Shown in pieces: positions 27,477-36,990 of a stretch of DNA of 64,000 nucleotides (position 1 is the first letter of the stretch; every line of letters starts with the position of its first letter). A program made the position numbers and the translations under genes. The DNA is from Methanosarcina sp. UBA289 (GTDB taxonomy: Archaea; Halobacteriota; Methanosarcinia; Methanosarcinales; Methanosarcinaceae): the NCBI GenBank assembly GCA_002496565.1, contig DAKJ01000003.1, forward strand, positions 1 through 64,000, given 5' to 3'. The notes below the pieces were generated by a model that worked only from the letters and a program-made list of their open reading frames with translations, did not search any database and was not told the DNA's origin.

Positions 27477-27599
27477 TTTGTTGGTTACCCGTGATATTTC
27501 TTATCCTTCCTTTTAGATATCTACTGTGACTTCAGTGGTGCAGCCAAAATACTGGAAAACATAAACATATAGTCATTTTAATTTGTAAGGTGATATGAT

Positions 27600-28613
27600 A
27601 TGGTAGAAGTCGAAAGAGTTCGCTATTCGGACACTCTTGAAAGAGAAAAAATACGTGCCATGATCAAAGCTCGCAAAGAGAAACAAAAAGAGCAAAATTT
27701 TGAGACCGAAAAGGCCGTGTGTCCAGAATGCGGCAGCAGAAACCTCGTTCACGACTATGAGCGAGCCGAGCTCGTGTGCGGGGACTGCGGACTTGTCATT
27801 GATGCCGATTTTGTGGATGAAGGCCCAGAATGGCGAGCTTTCGATCATGATCAACGTATGAAGCGTTCCCGTGTGGGTGCGCCCATGACATATACAATAC
27901 ATGACAAAGGGCTTTCAACAATGATTGACTGGAGGAACCGCGACTCCTATGGAAAGTCAATTTCTTCCAAGAATCGTGCTCAGCTCTATCGTTTAAGAAA
28001 ATGGCAGCGTAGAATCCGTGTAAGTAATGCAACTGAAAGAAACCTCGCATTTGCACTATCTGAATTAGACAGAATGGCTTCTGCTCTTGGTCTTCCAAGA
28101 ACTGTGAGAGAAACCGCAGCTGTAGTCTACAGAAAAGCTGTGGACAAGAACCTTATCCGTGGAAGAAGCATTGAAGGTGTTGCCGCAGCCGCTCTTTATG
28201 CAGCCTGCCGCCAGTGCAGCGTTCCAAGAACTCTTGATGAAATTGAAGAGGTATCCAGGGTCAGCCGGAAAGAAATCGGAAGGACCTACCGCTTTATTTC
28301 CAGAGAACTCGCATTAAAGCTCATGCCCACATCTCCTATCGACTACGTCCCGAGGTTCTGTTCAGGCCTTAACCTTAAAGGAGAAGTCCAATCCAAGAGC
28401 GTTGAGATCCTGAGGCAGGCTTCCGAAAAGGAACTCACAAGCGGGAGAGGCCCAACAGGAGTTGCTGCCGCTGCAATTTATATTGCGTCCATACTCTGTG
28501 GAGAACGAAGAACTCAACGAGAAGTTGCGGATGTGGCAGGTGTTACGGAAGTCACCATCCGAAACAGATATAAAGAGCTTGCAGAAGAACTGGATATTGA
28601 AATTATCCTCTAA
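27600..28613 (+). CDS. tfb: transcription initiation factor TFB
   Basis: Archaeal TFIIB homologue that bridges TBP-TATA and RNA polymerase and contacts the BRE. An N-terminal zinc ribbon (CPECGSRNL...CGDCGLVIDADFVD, residues about 40-65) is followed by the B-finger region (EWRAFD). Two cyclin folds follow: the first near ALSELDRMASALGLP, with GRSIEGVAAAALYAACRQ; the second with GRGPTGVAAAAIYIAS and a helix-turn-helix, EVADVAGVTEVTIRNRYKEL. Length 337 aa is normal. Confidence 0.96.
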   Translation: MVEVERVRYSDTLEREKIRAMIKARKEKQKEQNFETEKAVCPECGSRNLVHDYERAELVCGDCGLVIDADFVDEGPEWRAFDHDQRMKRSRVGAPMTYTIHDKGLSTMIDWRNRDSYGKSISSKNRAQLYRLRKWQRRIRVSNATERNLAFALSELDRMASALGLPRTVRETAAVVYRKAVDKNLIRGRSIEGVAAAALYAACRQCSVPRTLDEIEEVSRVSRKEIGRTYRFISRELALKLMPTSPIDYVPRFCSGLNLKGEVQSKSVEILRQASEKELTSGRGPTGVAAAAIYIASILCGERRTQREVADVAGVTEVTIRNRYKELAEELDIEIIL

Positions 28614-28764
28614 AATTTCCTTTATTTTCTTTTTCCAGTATTTTTTATGTTATTACATAGATAGATTCCCTATTTTTGCATTTATTTTATTTATTTAGGT
28701 TTCCCTGACGTGCAAAGGTTTATTTTTGAAAAGGAATCATAGAAATATAAAAATCTGATCTATA

Positions 28765-29421
28765 ATGATAACAGTTGAAATTTTAGAGGCTCTTCTGTTA
28801 GGATTCTCCGTAGGGCTTACAGGTGCACTCGTTCCGGGCCCAATGCTTTTTGCAACTATAGAAATTTCGCTAAAGAAAGGCTGGCTTGCAGGCCCACAGG
28901 TGGTATTCGGGCATATGCTCGTAGAGGCTGTGCTCTACTTGCTGATTATTTTAGGGGCTGCTTCACTTGTGGCTAGTAGCATGATTTCCGTAATTTTCCT
29001 TCTAGGAGGGCTTTCACTTCTGATATTTGGGCTCCTTACCTTAAAAGATGCCAGAGCCACGACTTCTTCTGCACAGATTTCTCAGAATTTCTCAAGCTTG
29101 AAACTGATTTCCAACCCTTCTCTGGTAGGCTTAGTTACTTCAGTTTCGAACCCATATTTCTGGATCTGGTGGCTGACAGCAGGCGGTGCCCTGATACTTA
29201 AGGAATATGAACTGGGAATTATAATCGCAATGGCTTACATGATCGGGCACTGGGCCGCAGATCTGGGATGGTTTACTGCCGTATCTGGCTCATTCGGGCG
29301 TGGTAAAAACCTGCTCTCCCAAAAGATGCATAGGTATATCCTCTACACCTGCGGGATATTCCTGATAATCTTTGGGTTATACTTCATGCTGAATTACAAT
29401 TATGCAACTCAAATGTCCTGA
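28765..29421 (+). CDS. LysE family amino-acid exporter-like membrane protein
   Basis: A 218-aa inner-membrane protein with about six hydrophobic segments. The N-terminal GFSVGLTGALVPGPMLFATIEISLK segment is the LysE/RhtB signature (conserved Pro-Gly-Pro). NPSLVGLVTSVSNPYFWIWW matches the central Asn-Pro-Tyr-Phe-Trp-x-Trp motif. Such proteins export amino acids or related solutes; the substrate is unknown. It stands alone. Confidence 0.85.
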   Translation: MITVEILEALLLGFSVGLTGALVPGPMLFATIEISLKKGWLAGPQVVFGHMLVEAVLYLLIILGAASLVASSMISVIFLLGGLSLLIFGLLTLKDARATTSSAQISQNFSSLKLISNPSLVGLVTSVSNPYFWIWWLTAGGALILKEYELGIIIAMAYMIGHWAADLGWFTAVSGSFGRGKNLLSQKMHRYILYTCGIFLIIFGLYFMLNYNYATQMS

Positions 29422-29521
29422 ACTTCAGATTTCATGAATTTCTTTTTGGGTTGCTATCTGCGAATCCATTTGTTCTTATAAATCCTGGTCAAAAACTAAA
29501 AATAAACTTATGCCAAAAAGC

Positions 29522-29545
29522 GGTTCTGTAGAAAACCTATCTAAA
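29522..29545 (+). repeat. solo terminal-repeat-like sequence
   Basis: GGTTCTGTAGAAAACCTATC, extending four more bases, matches the right terminal repeat of the 121-bp element at 39078-39198 in inverted orientation. It may be a leftover end of an insertion element. Confidence 0.35.
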
Positions 29546-29659
29546 AAGACTCCAAAAGGTTTGAAGGAAAACAAGCAAAATTATATCATCTTGTTCATTT
29601 TAGATTAATGAAGACTTATTATCTAAGAGTATTTATACAAAGCCCAAAAAAACCATTTT

Positions 29660-31444
29660 TCAGGCAAAGCTATTAAAGCATATTTTGTAAGTGTGGTTAT
29701 TTTCAACCCAGAAAGTAATTGAATTATCCTGCTCTATTTTATAACTAAGGAATTTTTCGGATGTATTATCGTAAACCCGTGTGTTTTTTCCAGCAGTTAT
29801 ATTTACATTTACAAGGGAAATAGCACCATTTGTGCGTGCATCGAATATGATAGAATCTTCAGTATATTGAAGGTTCTCAAAACTGGCATCATATGTATTT
29901 CTACTTATTTGACTATACTCATAAAAAGACACTATGGAGACATTATTTGACTCATAATTATCTATCCAGTTTAGAAACTTTGATCGGCTAATTGAATATT
30001 TTATAGCTGGATCATTATCCAGTTCATGGGTAAAAACAGGATGTACCATACCTGCTCTGGATGCCGGTTCCCACCATTCCCATGTGTTATCGTCCAGATT
30101 CCCAACAACTTTTTCTGCGTGGATTCCAGATTCTCCATTTCTCCAGAACATCCCTAAGTTTTCATATGCATAAATTGCATGTTTAACAGTGTCTCTATTT
30201 CTCATGGAGCACCAGCTTGTTGGTTTTCTCCCGAATATCTCATAAACGTATGAATATCCTTCATCCATTATTTTATATGCTTGTTCAAGTGGAAAACTAT
30301 TCAGTTCCTTAGAGTAATGTACTCCTACATCCCAGGAATCATTGATGACCAGACTGCGCAAATATTCAAGATCTTTTTCATTGCACTGCTCAAGGATCTC
30401 TATATCAAACCAGATCGTCCCGTTATTATTTTTGCTGTTAAGATAGCGTATGCCCTGCTCCGTTGTATTCCTTAAATGCGGTCCATCAAGTCCAAAAGCC
30501 AGCATTTTATTGTTTCCAATTGCAGTTATGAATTTTCTATCTGCTATTTGGTTTATACTGTATATATCAACATCCAGATACGTTCCTTTTCCCAAAATAA
30601 ATGAAGTGAACTTAATATACCCATTTGAAAAATCGACATATGGCAATCTCTGCCTGTCGGTGTTATAAAACGGTGTCACGATACAGTTCCCATTTTTTGT
30701 GGAGATCGTATTTGTTTTACTGCATCCATCAAATAAGATCTCAAAATAAGATTTTTCAGCTGTATTCCCGATGCATAAGGTTTCAGATCTGACATCTTCA
30801 GAAGAATCTTTAAAATAGCTTTTCAATATAATATTGTTATTTATTTTTTGGACAATCAACTTTGAACCCGGGCTATCAATTTCAACAAAACTTTGAGGAT
30901 CGTCCGTATTTATATCCATTGAGATTTGATAAGTACATTTAACCATTGGTATAAGACTACAGATGTAAAGTGATCCAGTTTGCCTTGGCTGCTCTCTATA
31001 GTGAATTAGTGGTATGGAAGCAGCTTCACAGAATCTATGAGTTTTTGAAGATTTCATTAAATCTACTGTATGCCCATTTGCTACAAATTCAAAAATAGTA
31101 TCTGCAACTGGAAATAAACTATAAGGAGATAAACAGGAGCTTCTTGTGACTTTATACTTTAGTGATTTTGAGGCATTGAAAGAAATCTCTGATCTAAGAA
31201 TCCCGTAAATTGCAGAATACAGTTTGTCATAAATCTTATTACCCTGATGTTTTGCAATAAAAATATTATTTGGAATACCGTTAGCTTTAGAGTAATTTTG
31301 AGAAAATAAGGTGAGAATACCCTGATCAATATTATTATAGACTTTTGGAGTACCGTTACTAGGAAAAGCTTTAGTTCTCCCAATACATGAACATAATGTA
31401 GATAGTGTTGGGAAAAATATATTAAGACGATGACGTCTGTTCAC
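29660..31444 (-). CDS. NodB-like (polysaccharide-deacetylase-fold) secreted protein, paralog A with insertion
   Basis: A 594-aa protein closely similar over its whole length to the protein at 35338-36990. The shared central region has FGLDGPHLRNTTEQGIRYLN, then TIWFDIE and an HY pair. The later WCSMRNRD, FWRNGESGIHAEKVVGN and WEWWEPA segments fit a NodB-like (beta/alpha)7 barrel, an inference from the layout of Asp, His and the predicted strands. Compared with the paralog it has 49 extra residues (111-159). Its N-terminus is a weak signal peptide (FFPTLSTLCSCIG). The start is GTG 31444 with GGTGG four bases upstream. A SAM methyltransferase gene precedes it on the same strand. Function unknown; probably carbohydrate-related. 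Confidence 0.65.
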   Translation of the reverse strand: MNRRHRLNIFFPTLSTLCSCIGRTKAFPSNGTPKVYNNIDQGILTLFSQNYSKANGIPNNIFIAKHQGNKIYDKLYSAIYGILRSEISFNASKSLKYKVTRSSCLSPYSLFPVADTIFEFVANGHTVDLMKSSKTHRFCEAASIPLIHYREQPRQTGSLYICSLIPMVKCTYQISMDINTDDPQSFVEIDSPGSKLIVQKINNNIILKSYFKDSSEDVRSETLCIGNTAEKSYFEILFDGCSKTNTISTKNGNCIVTPFYNTDRQRLPYVDFSNGYIKFTSFILGKGTYLDVDIYSINQIADRKFITAIGNNKMLAFGLDGPHLRNTTEQGIRYLNSKNNNGTIWFDIEILEQCNEKDLEYLRSLVINDSWDVGVHYSKELNSFPLEQAYKIMDEGYSYVYEIFGRKPTSWCSMRNRDTVKHAIYAYENLGMFWRNGESGIHAEKVVGNLDDNTWEWWEPASRAGMVHPVFTHELDNDPAIKYSISRSKFLNWIDNYESNNVSIVSFYEYSQISRNTYDASFENLQYTEDSIIFDARTNGAISLVNVNITAGKNTRVYDNTSEKFLSYKIEQDNSITFWVENNHTYKICFNSFA

Positions 31445-31521
31445 TAAACCACCACATCAATTTTATGTCCAACTCTCAATTTGACTTGACTTTATTTAAG
31501 TCGATGCCCATCTGAACGCAT

Positions 31522-32226
31522 TTAAGTCTTACGCATTATTGCATGATATTTGTACTCGTAATACATCGATTGCACATAAGTCATTTTAAACCCATGTTTA
31601 TTTGCAATTTTTTCGATTGTGTAGGGATTGTGAGAAAAACCGAGAATATCTTTTGGACGATTTTTAAAGCTTGCCGATATCATAGTCCGAAACTCGAAAC
31701 CTATTTTGCACAAAATTTTGAAGACGTTTGTGTCTCGTGAGAATACCCCTATCTTCCATAATGGGTATAAGCGAGAATCCAGTATGTCAAAAAATACTAT
31801 TTTTCCATCTTTATTCAGATACTTTGATGCTTCAAAGATAAATGTATCAATTTCTTGAAATGTCAAGTATTGAATTACACCGGCTGCAGTTATTCGATCA
31901 AAGGAAGAATCCAGATTCTTCCAGAGTGTTTCATGGTCAGCAAGGATTAGATTTATGTTTTGACACTTTTTTTTCTCGATCCTTCTACTTGCTTCTTCTA
32001 GCATAGATGGGGAAAAATCCACTCCTACAAGCTGTTCATATTCCAGAGCATAGTAAGTCAGGAGTTCTGCTGAGCCACACCCGAAATCAAGAAGCGTTTT
32101 GCCTCCATCAAGATGGAACAATTTTTCCCTGGCTTCCAGAGAAAGAAACTCCTCAGACGAACATCTGTGTCCTCCGTGTTTCTTATCCTTAAAAAAAATT
32201 TTCCAGACATTTTTTGGTTTCGACAT
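31522..32226 (-). CDS. class I SAM-dependent methyltransferase
   Basis: A 234-aa protein with the SAM-binding motif I TLLDFGCGSAELLTYYA (about residues 40-56), the acidic end of strand 2 in VGVDFSPSMLEEASRR and a later DRITAAGVIQYL motif. The substrate is unknown. AGGAG lies ten bases before ATG 32226. It is 77 bp upstream of the NodB-like paralog A on the same strand, so co-expression is likely and a role in surface glycan modification is possible but unproven. Confidence 0.82.
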   Translation of the reverse strand: MSKPKNVWKIFFKDKKHGGHRCSSEEFLSLEAREKLFHLDGGKTLLDFGCGSAELLTYYALEYEQLVGVDFSPSMLEEASRRIEKKKCQNINLILADHETLWKNLDSSFDRITAAGVIQYLTFQEIDTFIFEASKYLNKDGKIVFFDILDSRLYPLWKIGVFSRDTNVFKILCKIGFEFRTMISASFKNRPKDILGFSHNPYTIEKIANKHGFKMTYVQSMYYEYKYHAIMRKT

Positions 32227-32576
32227 GCTTTTCTTACTCCTAATTTTGCTCTTTTCTATACCTCTCCCCAGATAATTTGTAACTTCCAGATTAACAGTTT
32301 TTTAGCTATTTGTTAAGCTGGTTAGTAGCTGCAAAAAAGACAAAGAAGTCTCTATTTCACACATATGAGTATAAATATATATAAGTTTTGATTAATTATG
32401 ATATCAGTAACATAAAATTAACAAGACAACTAAAGTATTACGTCTACCCTAACAAATTTGAATGTAGTCACATCTGCTCGTGAATCGCATATCTTTTAAT
32501 ATTAGTTCAAATACACTTAATATAATATATAATTTTATTTCACACTTGTTTGAAAATAACCCAATAATACAATATT
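32227..32576. other. AT-rich intergenic region
   Basis: No gene was seen. Repeated TATA-like stretches (TATAAATATATATAAG at about 32369-32384) occur; a promoter for the methyltransferase on the minus strand is expected here. Confidence 0.35.
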
Positions 32577-33023
32577 TTAATCCGCTTTTTCTTTAATTTG
32601 TTGTCTTCTTAAAGGCACTTCTGATTTATAAAGCCGCGAAAACAGGTAGACTCCTCCGCTGAAAGTAGATAGGAACAGAACCACAAGAGTCCTCATATTT
32701 CTCACAGTTTTCCAGCTCCACCTGTTAGCTACGAATAAGGAGCTGAGAGCCAGAGTTATAAGCCCGAAGAAACCGTGAATATACAGAATTGCAGGAGCTG
32801 CTCTGGCAATTATAAGCCTTACTCCAGAGTACATCATATACAGTAAAGATAAGGCTCCCAGGATGTATCCGAAAGTGTTTATCTTCCCGTGTCTTGGGAT
32901 TCCTTCTTTTTTTGAACAGCTTAGCTTTAATGCAGTAAATCCAAGTATATAAGTCAACAGTGTCGAAACCTGCAATTTAAGCGAGATTTTCCTGAGCTGG
33001 TTAATGCCAATTCCCATTACCAA
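32577..33023 (-). CDS. membrane protein of unknown function, four transmembrane segments
   Basis: 148 residues with four hydrophobic segments: about 18-36, 50-68, 75-95 and 110-128. Between segments 1 and 2 is a short basic loop. A His-Gly pair (YIHGFFGLIT) and an earlier PRHGK are the only notable polar features in or near the membrane part; they might bind heme or metal, but this is speculation. Start TTG 33023 has GGGGTG six bases upstream; ATG 33017 is the alternative. I do not recognise the family. Confidence 0.65.
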   Translation of the reverse strand: MVMGIGINQLRKISLKLQVSTLLTYILGFTALKLSCSKKEGIPRHGKINTFGYILGALSLLYMMYSGVRLIIARAAPAILYIHGFFGLITLALSSLFVANRWSWKTVRNMRTLVVLFLSTFSGGVYLFSRLYKSEVPLRRQQIKEKAD

Positions 33024-33278
33024 TTATAGCACCCCTCAAAATAAAGTTGCATTTTTCACCTTATTTTCAAAATAAGATCCACGCTTAAAGATTCCTTTGG
33101 AAACAAAGTTTCTGAGAAATATTCCATTACCGGAAACTTACTTAGGCTTTTTCAGGCTTCGCCAAAAAATAACAATCGGATAAGTGGCTAGATAAGTAGC
33201 ATAGTAAATAGCCAGACAAATTTTGAGATAGCTTATTAATAGAAGGATAACATTAGGCTTCCGAAAGGTCGATTTTCC

Positions 33279-34289
33279 ATGAGAAGGCAGTGCATAAAAG
33301 TTCCTAAAAAGAAAGGAGAACCTGTAAGGAGAATACTCCTTGAGCTTGAAATTCTGGATAACTCCGTAAAAATAGGTGCAGACCAAGCATTTCTTTATCT
33401 TCCCCTGACAAGAGAGCCTGCCCCTGATGAGCTACAGAGTATTCCTGAAGGAATTGAGCTTATTGAGTTCGATTTCGAGCCCCAGAAAAAGAAACCTGTT
33501 CCAGAGGACCTGCTCGGTTTCAACCCTGCTTATGAAGTTATAGGAGATATCGCCCTGCTGGAAGATTCTGAGCTTGATAATAAGAAAGCCTCAAGAATTG
33601 CCGATGCTCTCCTTCGAACCTTGCCGAATATAAAAACCGTACTCAAGCCTCTCACGCCTGTTATAGGGGAATTCAGGGTTAAGGAATTTGAGGTTGTTGC
33701 AGGTGAGACCAGAACAGAAACAGTTCACAGAGAATACAGCTGCCGCTACAAAGTCGACCTTGCACGGGCTTATTTTACTCCACGTCTCTCAACCGAGCGC
33801 TCAAGAATTCTTTCATGGGTTAAGGAGGGAGATACCGTTGTTGACATGTTTGCAGGAGTCGGCCCTTACAGTATCCTGATAGCAAAGAGCAAGAAGCCTT
33901 TAAAAGTCCTGGCAATTGATAAAAACCCGGAAGCTGTTCGTTATCTTAGGGAAAATATAATTCTTAATTCTGCGAAAAATATCAAAGCAATCGAAGGCGA
34001 TGCCAGGGAAGAAGCAAAAAAGTTTGCAGGGACTGCCGACCATGTAATTATGAATCTGCCTCATAATGCCTTTGAGTTTCTAGACTCTGCGGTTCTCCTG
34101 ACAAAACCTGGCGGAATAATTCATTATTATGGAATAACTCCTGAAGATAACCTCTTTGAAAGCTCCATTGAACTCATAAGGACGGCTGCGGAAAAAACAG
34201 GAAGAAAAATCGAGATTCTGGAGAAAAGGGTAGTCCGTTCGTATGCCCCTCACCAGTATAATATCTGCATAGAGGCCAGGGTTATTTAA
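33279..34289 (+). CDS. trm5: tRNA (guanine(37)-N1)-methyltransferase Trm5
   Basis: Makes m1G37, which prevents +1 frameshifting. A 336-aa class I methyltransferase of the archaeal/eukaryal Trm5 type. The D1/D2 N-terminal part ends in YSCRYKVDLARAYFTPRLSTER, then motif I VVDMFAGVGPYSILIAK (about residues 187-203) and the catalytic NLPHNAFEFLDSAV. Its downstream neighbour is a tRNA-Thr gene. Confidence 0.92.
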   Translation: MRRQCIKVPKKKGEPVRRILLELEILDNSVKIGADQAFLYLPLTREPAPDELQSIPEGIELIEFDFEPQKKKPVPEDLLGFNPAYEVIGDIALLEDSELDNKKASRIADALLRTLPNIKTVLKPLTPVIGEFRVKEFEVVAGETRTETVHREYSCRYKVDLARAYFTPRLSTERSRILSWVKEGDTVVDMFAGVGPYSILIAKSKKPLKVLAIDKNPEAVRYLRENIILNSAKNIKAIEGDAREEAKKFAGTADHVIMNLPHNAFEFLDSAVLLTKPGGIIHYYGITPEDNLFESSIELIRTAAEKTGRKIEILEKRVVRSYAPHQYNICIEARVI

Positions 34290-34418
34290 AGGAAGTCAGA
34301 ATTATTTAAGGGATAACAGGATTTACACAAGTGTTGCAAAAGCAAATAGTCCTTCCCGAGCGAAATAATTAAATTCTTGATCGCTATTTTAAGTCTGCTT
34401 ATCTTTTTCTGTTCATTT

Positions 34419-34490
34419 GCCGTCGTGGCTTAGCGGTATAGCGGCTGATTCGTAATCAGCAGGCCGAGGGTTCAAGTCCCTCCGGCGGCT
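34419..34490 (+). tRNA. tRNA-Thr (anticodon CGT)
   Basis: Acceptor GCCGTCG pairs with CGGCGGC (one T-G pair). The anticodon stem GCTGA/TCAGC has loop TTCGTAA, giving anticodon CGT, which reads ACG. The T-arm is GAGGG-TTCAAGT-CCCTC. CCA is not encoded. The 45 bp covering its upstream region and first 13 nt recur as an inverted copy at 59397-59441. Confidence 0.92.
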
Positions 34491-35337
34491 TAATAAAATT
34501 TTTCCGTTTAGTGCCCTCTTTTTGTGGATTGGCAGAGAATGAGCAATGATTTTTACAATTTGAGTATTAATACAAGATAAGAGTCCTTCCAAATCAGTGT
34601 TAGAACTAAGAATATAGAATACTTATTTTGGGTAATAAATGTGCATTTAGACTCCTCCAATAAATATGCATTTTAAAAGTCAATTAGTTAGGAAAATAAT
34701 CAATAATAATCTTTAAAATCAATAACTAATTAATATAAAACCTTTATTTTTTCACAATTTATGTTTATTTATAACTAAGGCGTCTGATATCATTTTCATC
34801 CATATAAAATTCAATGATAAAAGTGAGGAAATAATGCTGTTTAATCAATTAAAACATCTAATCCCTCTAAATAGCAAATAGATCATTTAATGAATGTAGA
34901 TTAATTGGGTAAGGACTGGTACTATATTTAATTGAGAAAAATAAGGCTTAATAGTCCTTAAAAACTAATCATTTTTTGAGGAGTCTATAGGAATAATACT
35001 GTTATTATTTCACGTTGAATATATTATATTGCCTCTAAAGAATATATTATCTTGGGTTTTTAGGATAAAATAAGTCCTTTATACGGGTTATATATTTGAA
35101 GTCTCCAAGTTAATTGTTCTGTGGGAAAATTACTGAACATTTCTGACCTGTTTTATAGCTTCTGACCTTTCTTTCGACAAGAATTAACTAATACAGAGAT
35201 AATAGTATCAGGCGGGATATTCTGGCCTGCCTCCAATCATCTCTATCAAATTATAGACTAGATGCCTACCTTCTACATCAATCTCCCTAAACTAGTATTT
35301 TAGCTCATTTTGTGTCAATTCCAGTGGCTAATTAGAG
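34491..35337. other. AT-rich intergenic region with a flanking direct repeat
   Basis: No gene was found in about 850 bp. Bases 35011 to about 35107 are one arm of an imperfect direct repeat whose other arm lies behind the following gene (37098 to about 37195). The rest is low-complexity AT sequence. Confidence 0.5.
35011..35107 (+). repeat. imperfect direct repeat, left arm (flanks NodB-like paralog B)
   Basis: It begins CACGTTGAATATATTATATT and shares most positions over about 95 bp with 37098-37195 (CACATTGAATATATTATATT...), including the words CTCT, AATATATT, CTTTTATACGG-like and ATTTG. The two arms enclose the 550-aa gene. Confidence 0.6.
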
Positions 35338-36990
35338 GTGTTTAAAATAAAGGTCATTGATTACATGAAGATATTATTTTTCATTGCAGTTGTATTAAGT
35401 TTTACTGGAGAGTTGGAATCATTTTCAGATACAACTAACTTAAAAATCACTGAAAATATTAACCAAGGTAATATCACACTATTCTCACAAAATTATAGTG
35501 AAATAAATAATGTCCCGAACAATATTTTCATTGCCAAAGTTTGGAATAATACAACTAAATCTGAAAATGAAAATTCAAAGGTTCATGAAAAATATAAATC
35601 TGAAATTCTTTTTGATAATAATTCGAAAGAGTTGAAGTATACAACCACAAGAAAATCACCTCTATATCCTCTATATGTTTGTGATCTTACGCCTATGGTT
35701 AAATGTAGCTACGAAATCTCAATGGGCATAAAAACAGATGATCCACAAAGTTTTGTTGAACTTGACACTCCGGGCTCAAAAATGAGAATTAAAGAAATAG
35801 ATAATAAAACTGCCTTGAATAGTTATTTCCGGACCGATTCTGGCAATATAGACTCTAAAAGCATATTTATTGGCAACGCTAAAGAGAATTTTAGTTGCAA
35901 AATTATATTTGATGGAGAAAATAAAACAAATACGATCTGCACAGAAGATGGTAACTGTATAGTTACTCCATATTATAACCTTGAAAGACAAAAATTGCCG
36001 TATGTAGACTTTTCAAATGGGTATATCAAGTTCACATCTTTTTTTATGGGAGGAGGAACATATCTGGATGTTGATATACACAGTATAAACCAGAAAGCTG
36101 ACAGAAAATTCATAACTTCAATTGGAAATAGCAAAATGATAGCATTCGGAATTGATGGGCCTCATCCGATAAATACAGTTGAACAGGGAATTAATTATCT
36201 GAACAGTAAGGATAGCAGAGGGACATTATGGTTTGACGTAAGATCTATTGACGAATGTAATGAGACGGATCTTGAATACCTAAAGAATCTGGTTAATAAT
36301 GACTCTTGGGAAACAGGTATACATTTCTCTAAAGAACTGAATAATTTACCCCTTGAACAGGCGTATAAAACAATTGACGAAGAATATACATATGTTTATG
36401 AGAAAATTGGAAAAAAGCCAACAAGTTGGTGTTCCTTAAGAAATAACGATAACATTACTCATGCAATTTACGCATATAAAAAATGGGGAATGTACTGGAG
36501 AAACGGAGACTCAGGAGTTCATACTGAAAAGATTGTTGGGAACCTGTACGATAACACATGGGAATGGTGGGAACCAGCATCCTATGCCGGAATGTCACAC
36601 CCAGTATTTACCCATGAACTGGATAAGAATCCTGCCATCAAATATTCAATTAGCCGATCAAAGTTTCTAAACTGGATAGATAATTATGAGTCAAATAATG
36701 TATCCATAGAGTCTTTTTACGAATATAGTCAAATAAATCGTAATACATATGATGCATATTTTGATAATATAAGTTCCAATGGAAATATCATCACATTCAA
36801 TGCATATACAAACGGTATCAGATCTTTAGTAAATGTGAATGTAACTGCTGGAAGCGACACACAGGTCTACGACCGTACATCAAATGAGTCCTTGAATTAC
36901 ATCCTGGAAAAAGATAAATCAATTACTTTCTGGGTTGAAAATAATCATACTTATAATGTGTATCTGAATAACACGATACTTCTGCATTGA
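35338..36990 (+). CDS. NodB-like (polysaccharide-deacetylase-fold) secreted protein, paralog B
   Basis: A 550-aa protein with a signal peptide (MKILFFIAVVLSFTG, about residues 10-24). An N-terminal beta-rich part (about 30-250) is followed by a predicted barrel with GIDGPHPINTVEQGINYLN, GTLWFDVRSI, ETGIHFSKEL, WCSLRNND, MYWRNGDSGVHTEKIVGN and EWWEPASYAGMSHPVFTHEL. The Asp and His positions recall NodB hydrolases, but no complete catalytic motif can be confirmed by eye. The C-terminus is a small beta domain with WVENNHTYNVYLNN. It lacks the 49-residue insertion of paralog A and has no PGF anchor, so it may be released. It is framed by direct repeats. Confidence 0.68.
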   Translation: MFKIKVIDYMKILFFIAVVLSFTGELESFSDTTNLKITENINQGNITLFSQNYSEINNVPNNIFIAKVWNNTTKSENENSKVHEKYKSEILFDNNSKELKYTTTRKSPLYPLYVCDLTPMVKCSYEISMGIKTDDPQSFVELDTPGSKMRIKEIDNKTALNSYFRTDSGNIDSKSIFIGNAKENFSCKIIFDGENKTNTICTEDGNCIVTPYYNLERQKLPYVDFSNGYIKFTSFFMGGGTYLDVDIHSINQKADRKFITSIGNSKMIAFGIDGPHPINTVEQGINYLNSKDSRGTLWFDVRSIDECNETDLEYLKNLVNNDSWETGIHFSKELNNLPLEQAYKTIDEEYTYVYEKIGKKPTSWCSLRNNDNITHAIYAYKKWGMYWRNGDSGVHTEKIVGNLYDNTWEWWEPASYAGMSHPVFTHELDKNPAIKYSISRSKFLNWIDNYESNNVSIESFYEYSQINRNTYDAYFDNISSNGNIITFNAYTNGIRSLVNVNVTAGSDTQVYDRTSNESLNYILEKDKSITFWVENNHTYNVYLNNTILLH

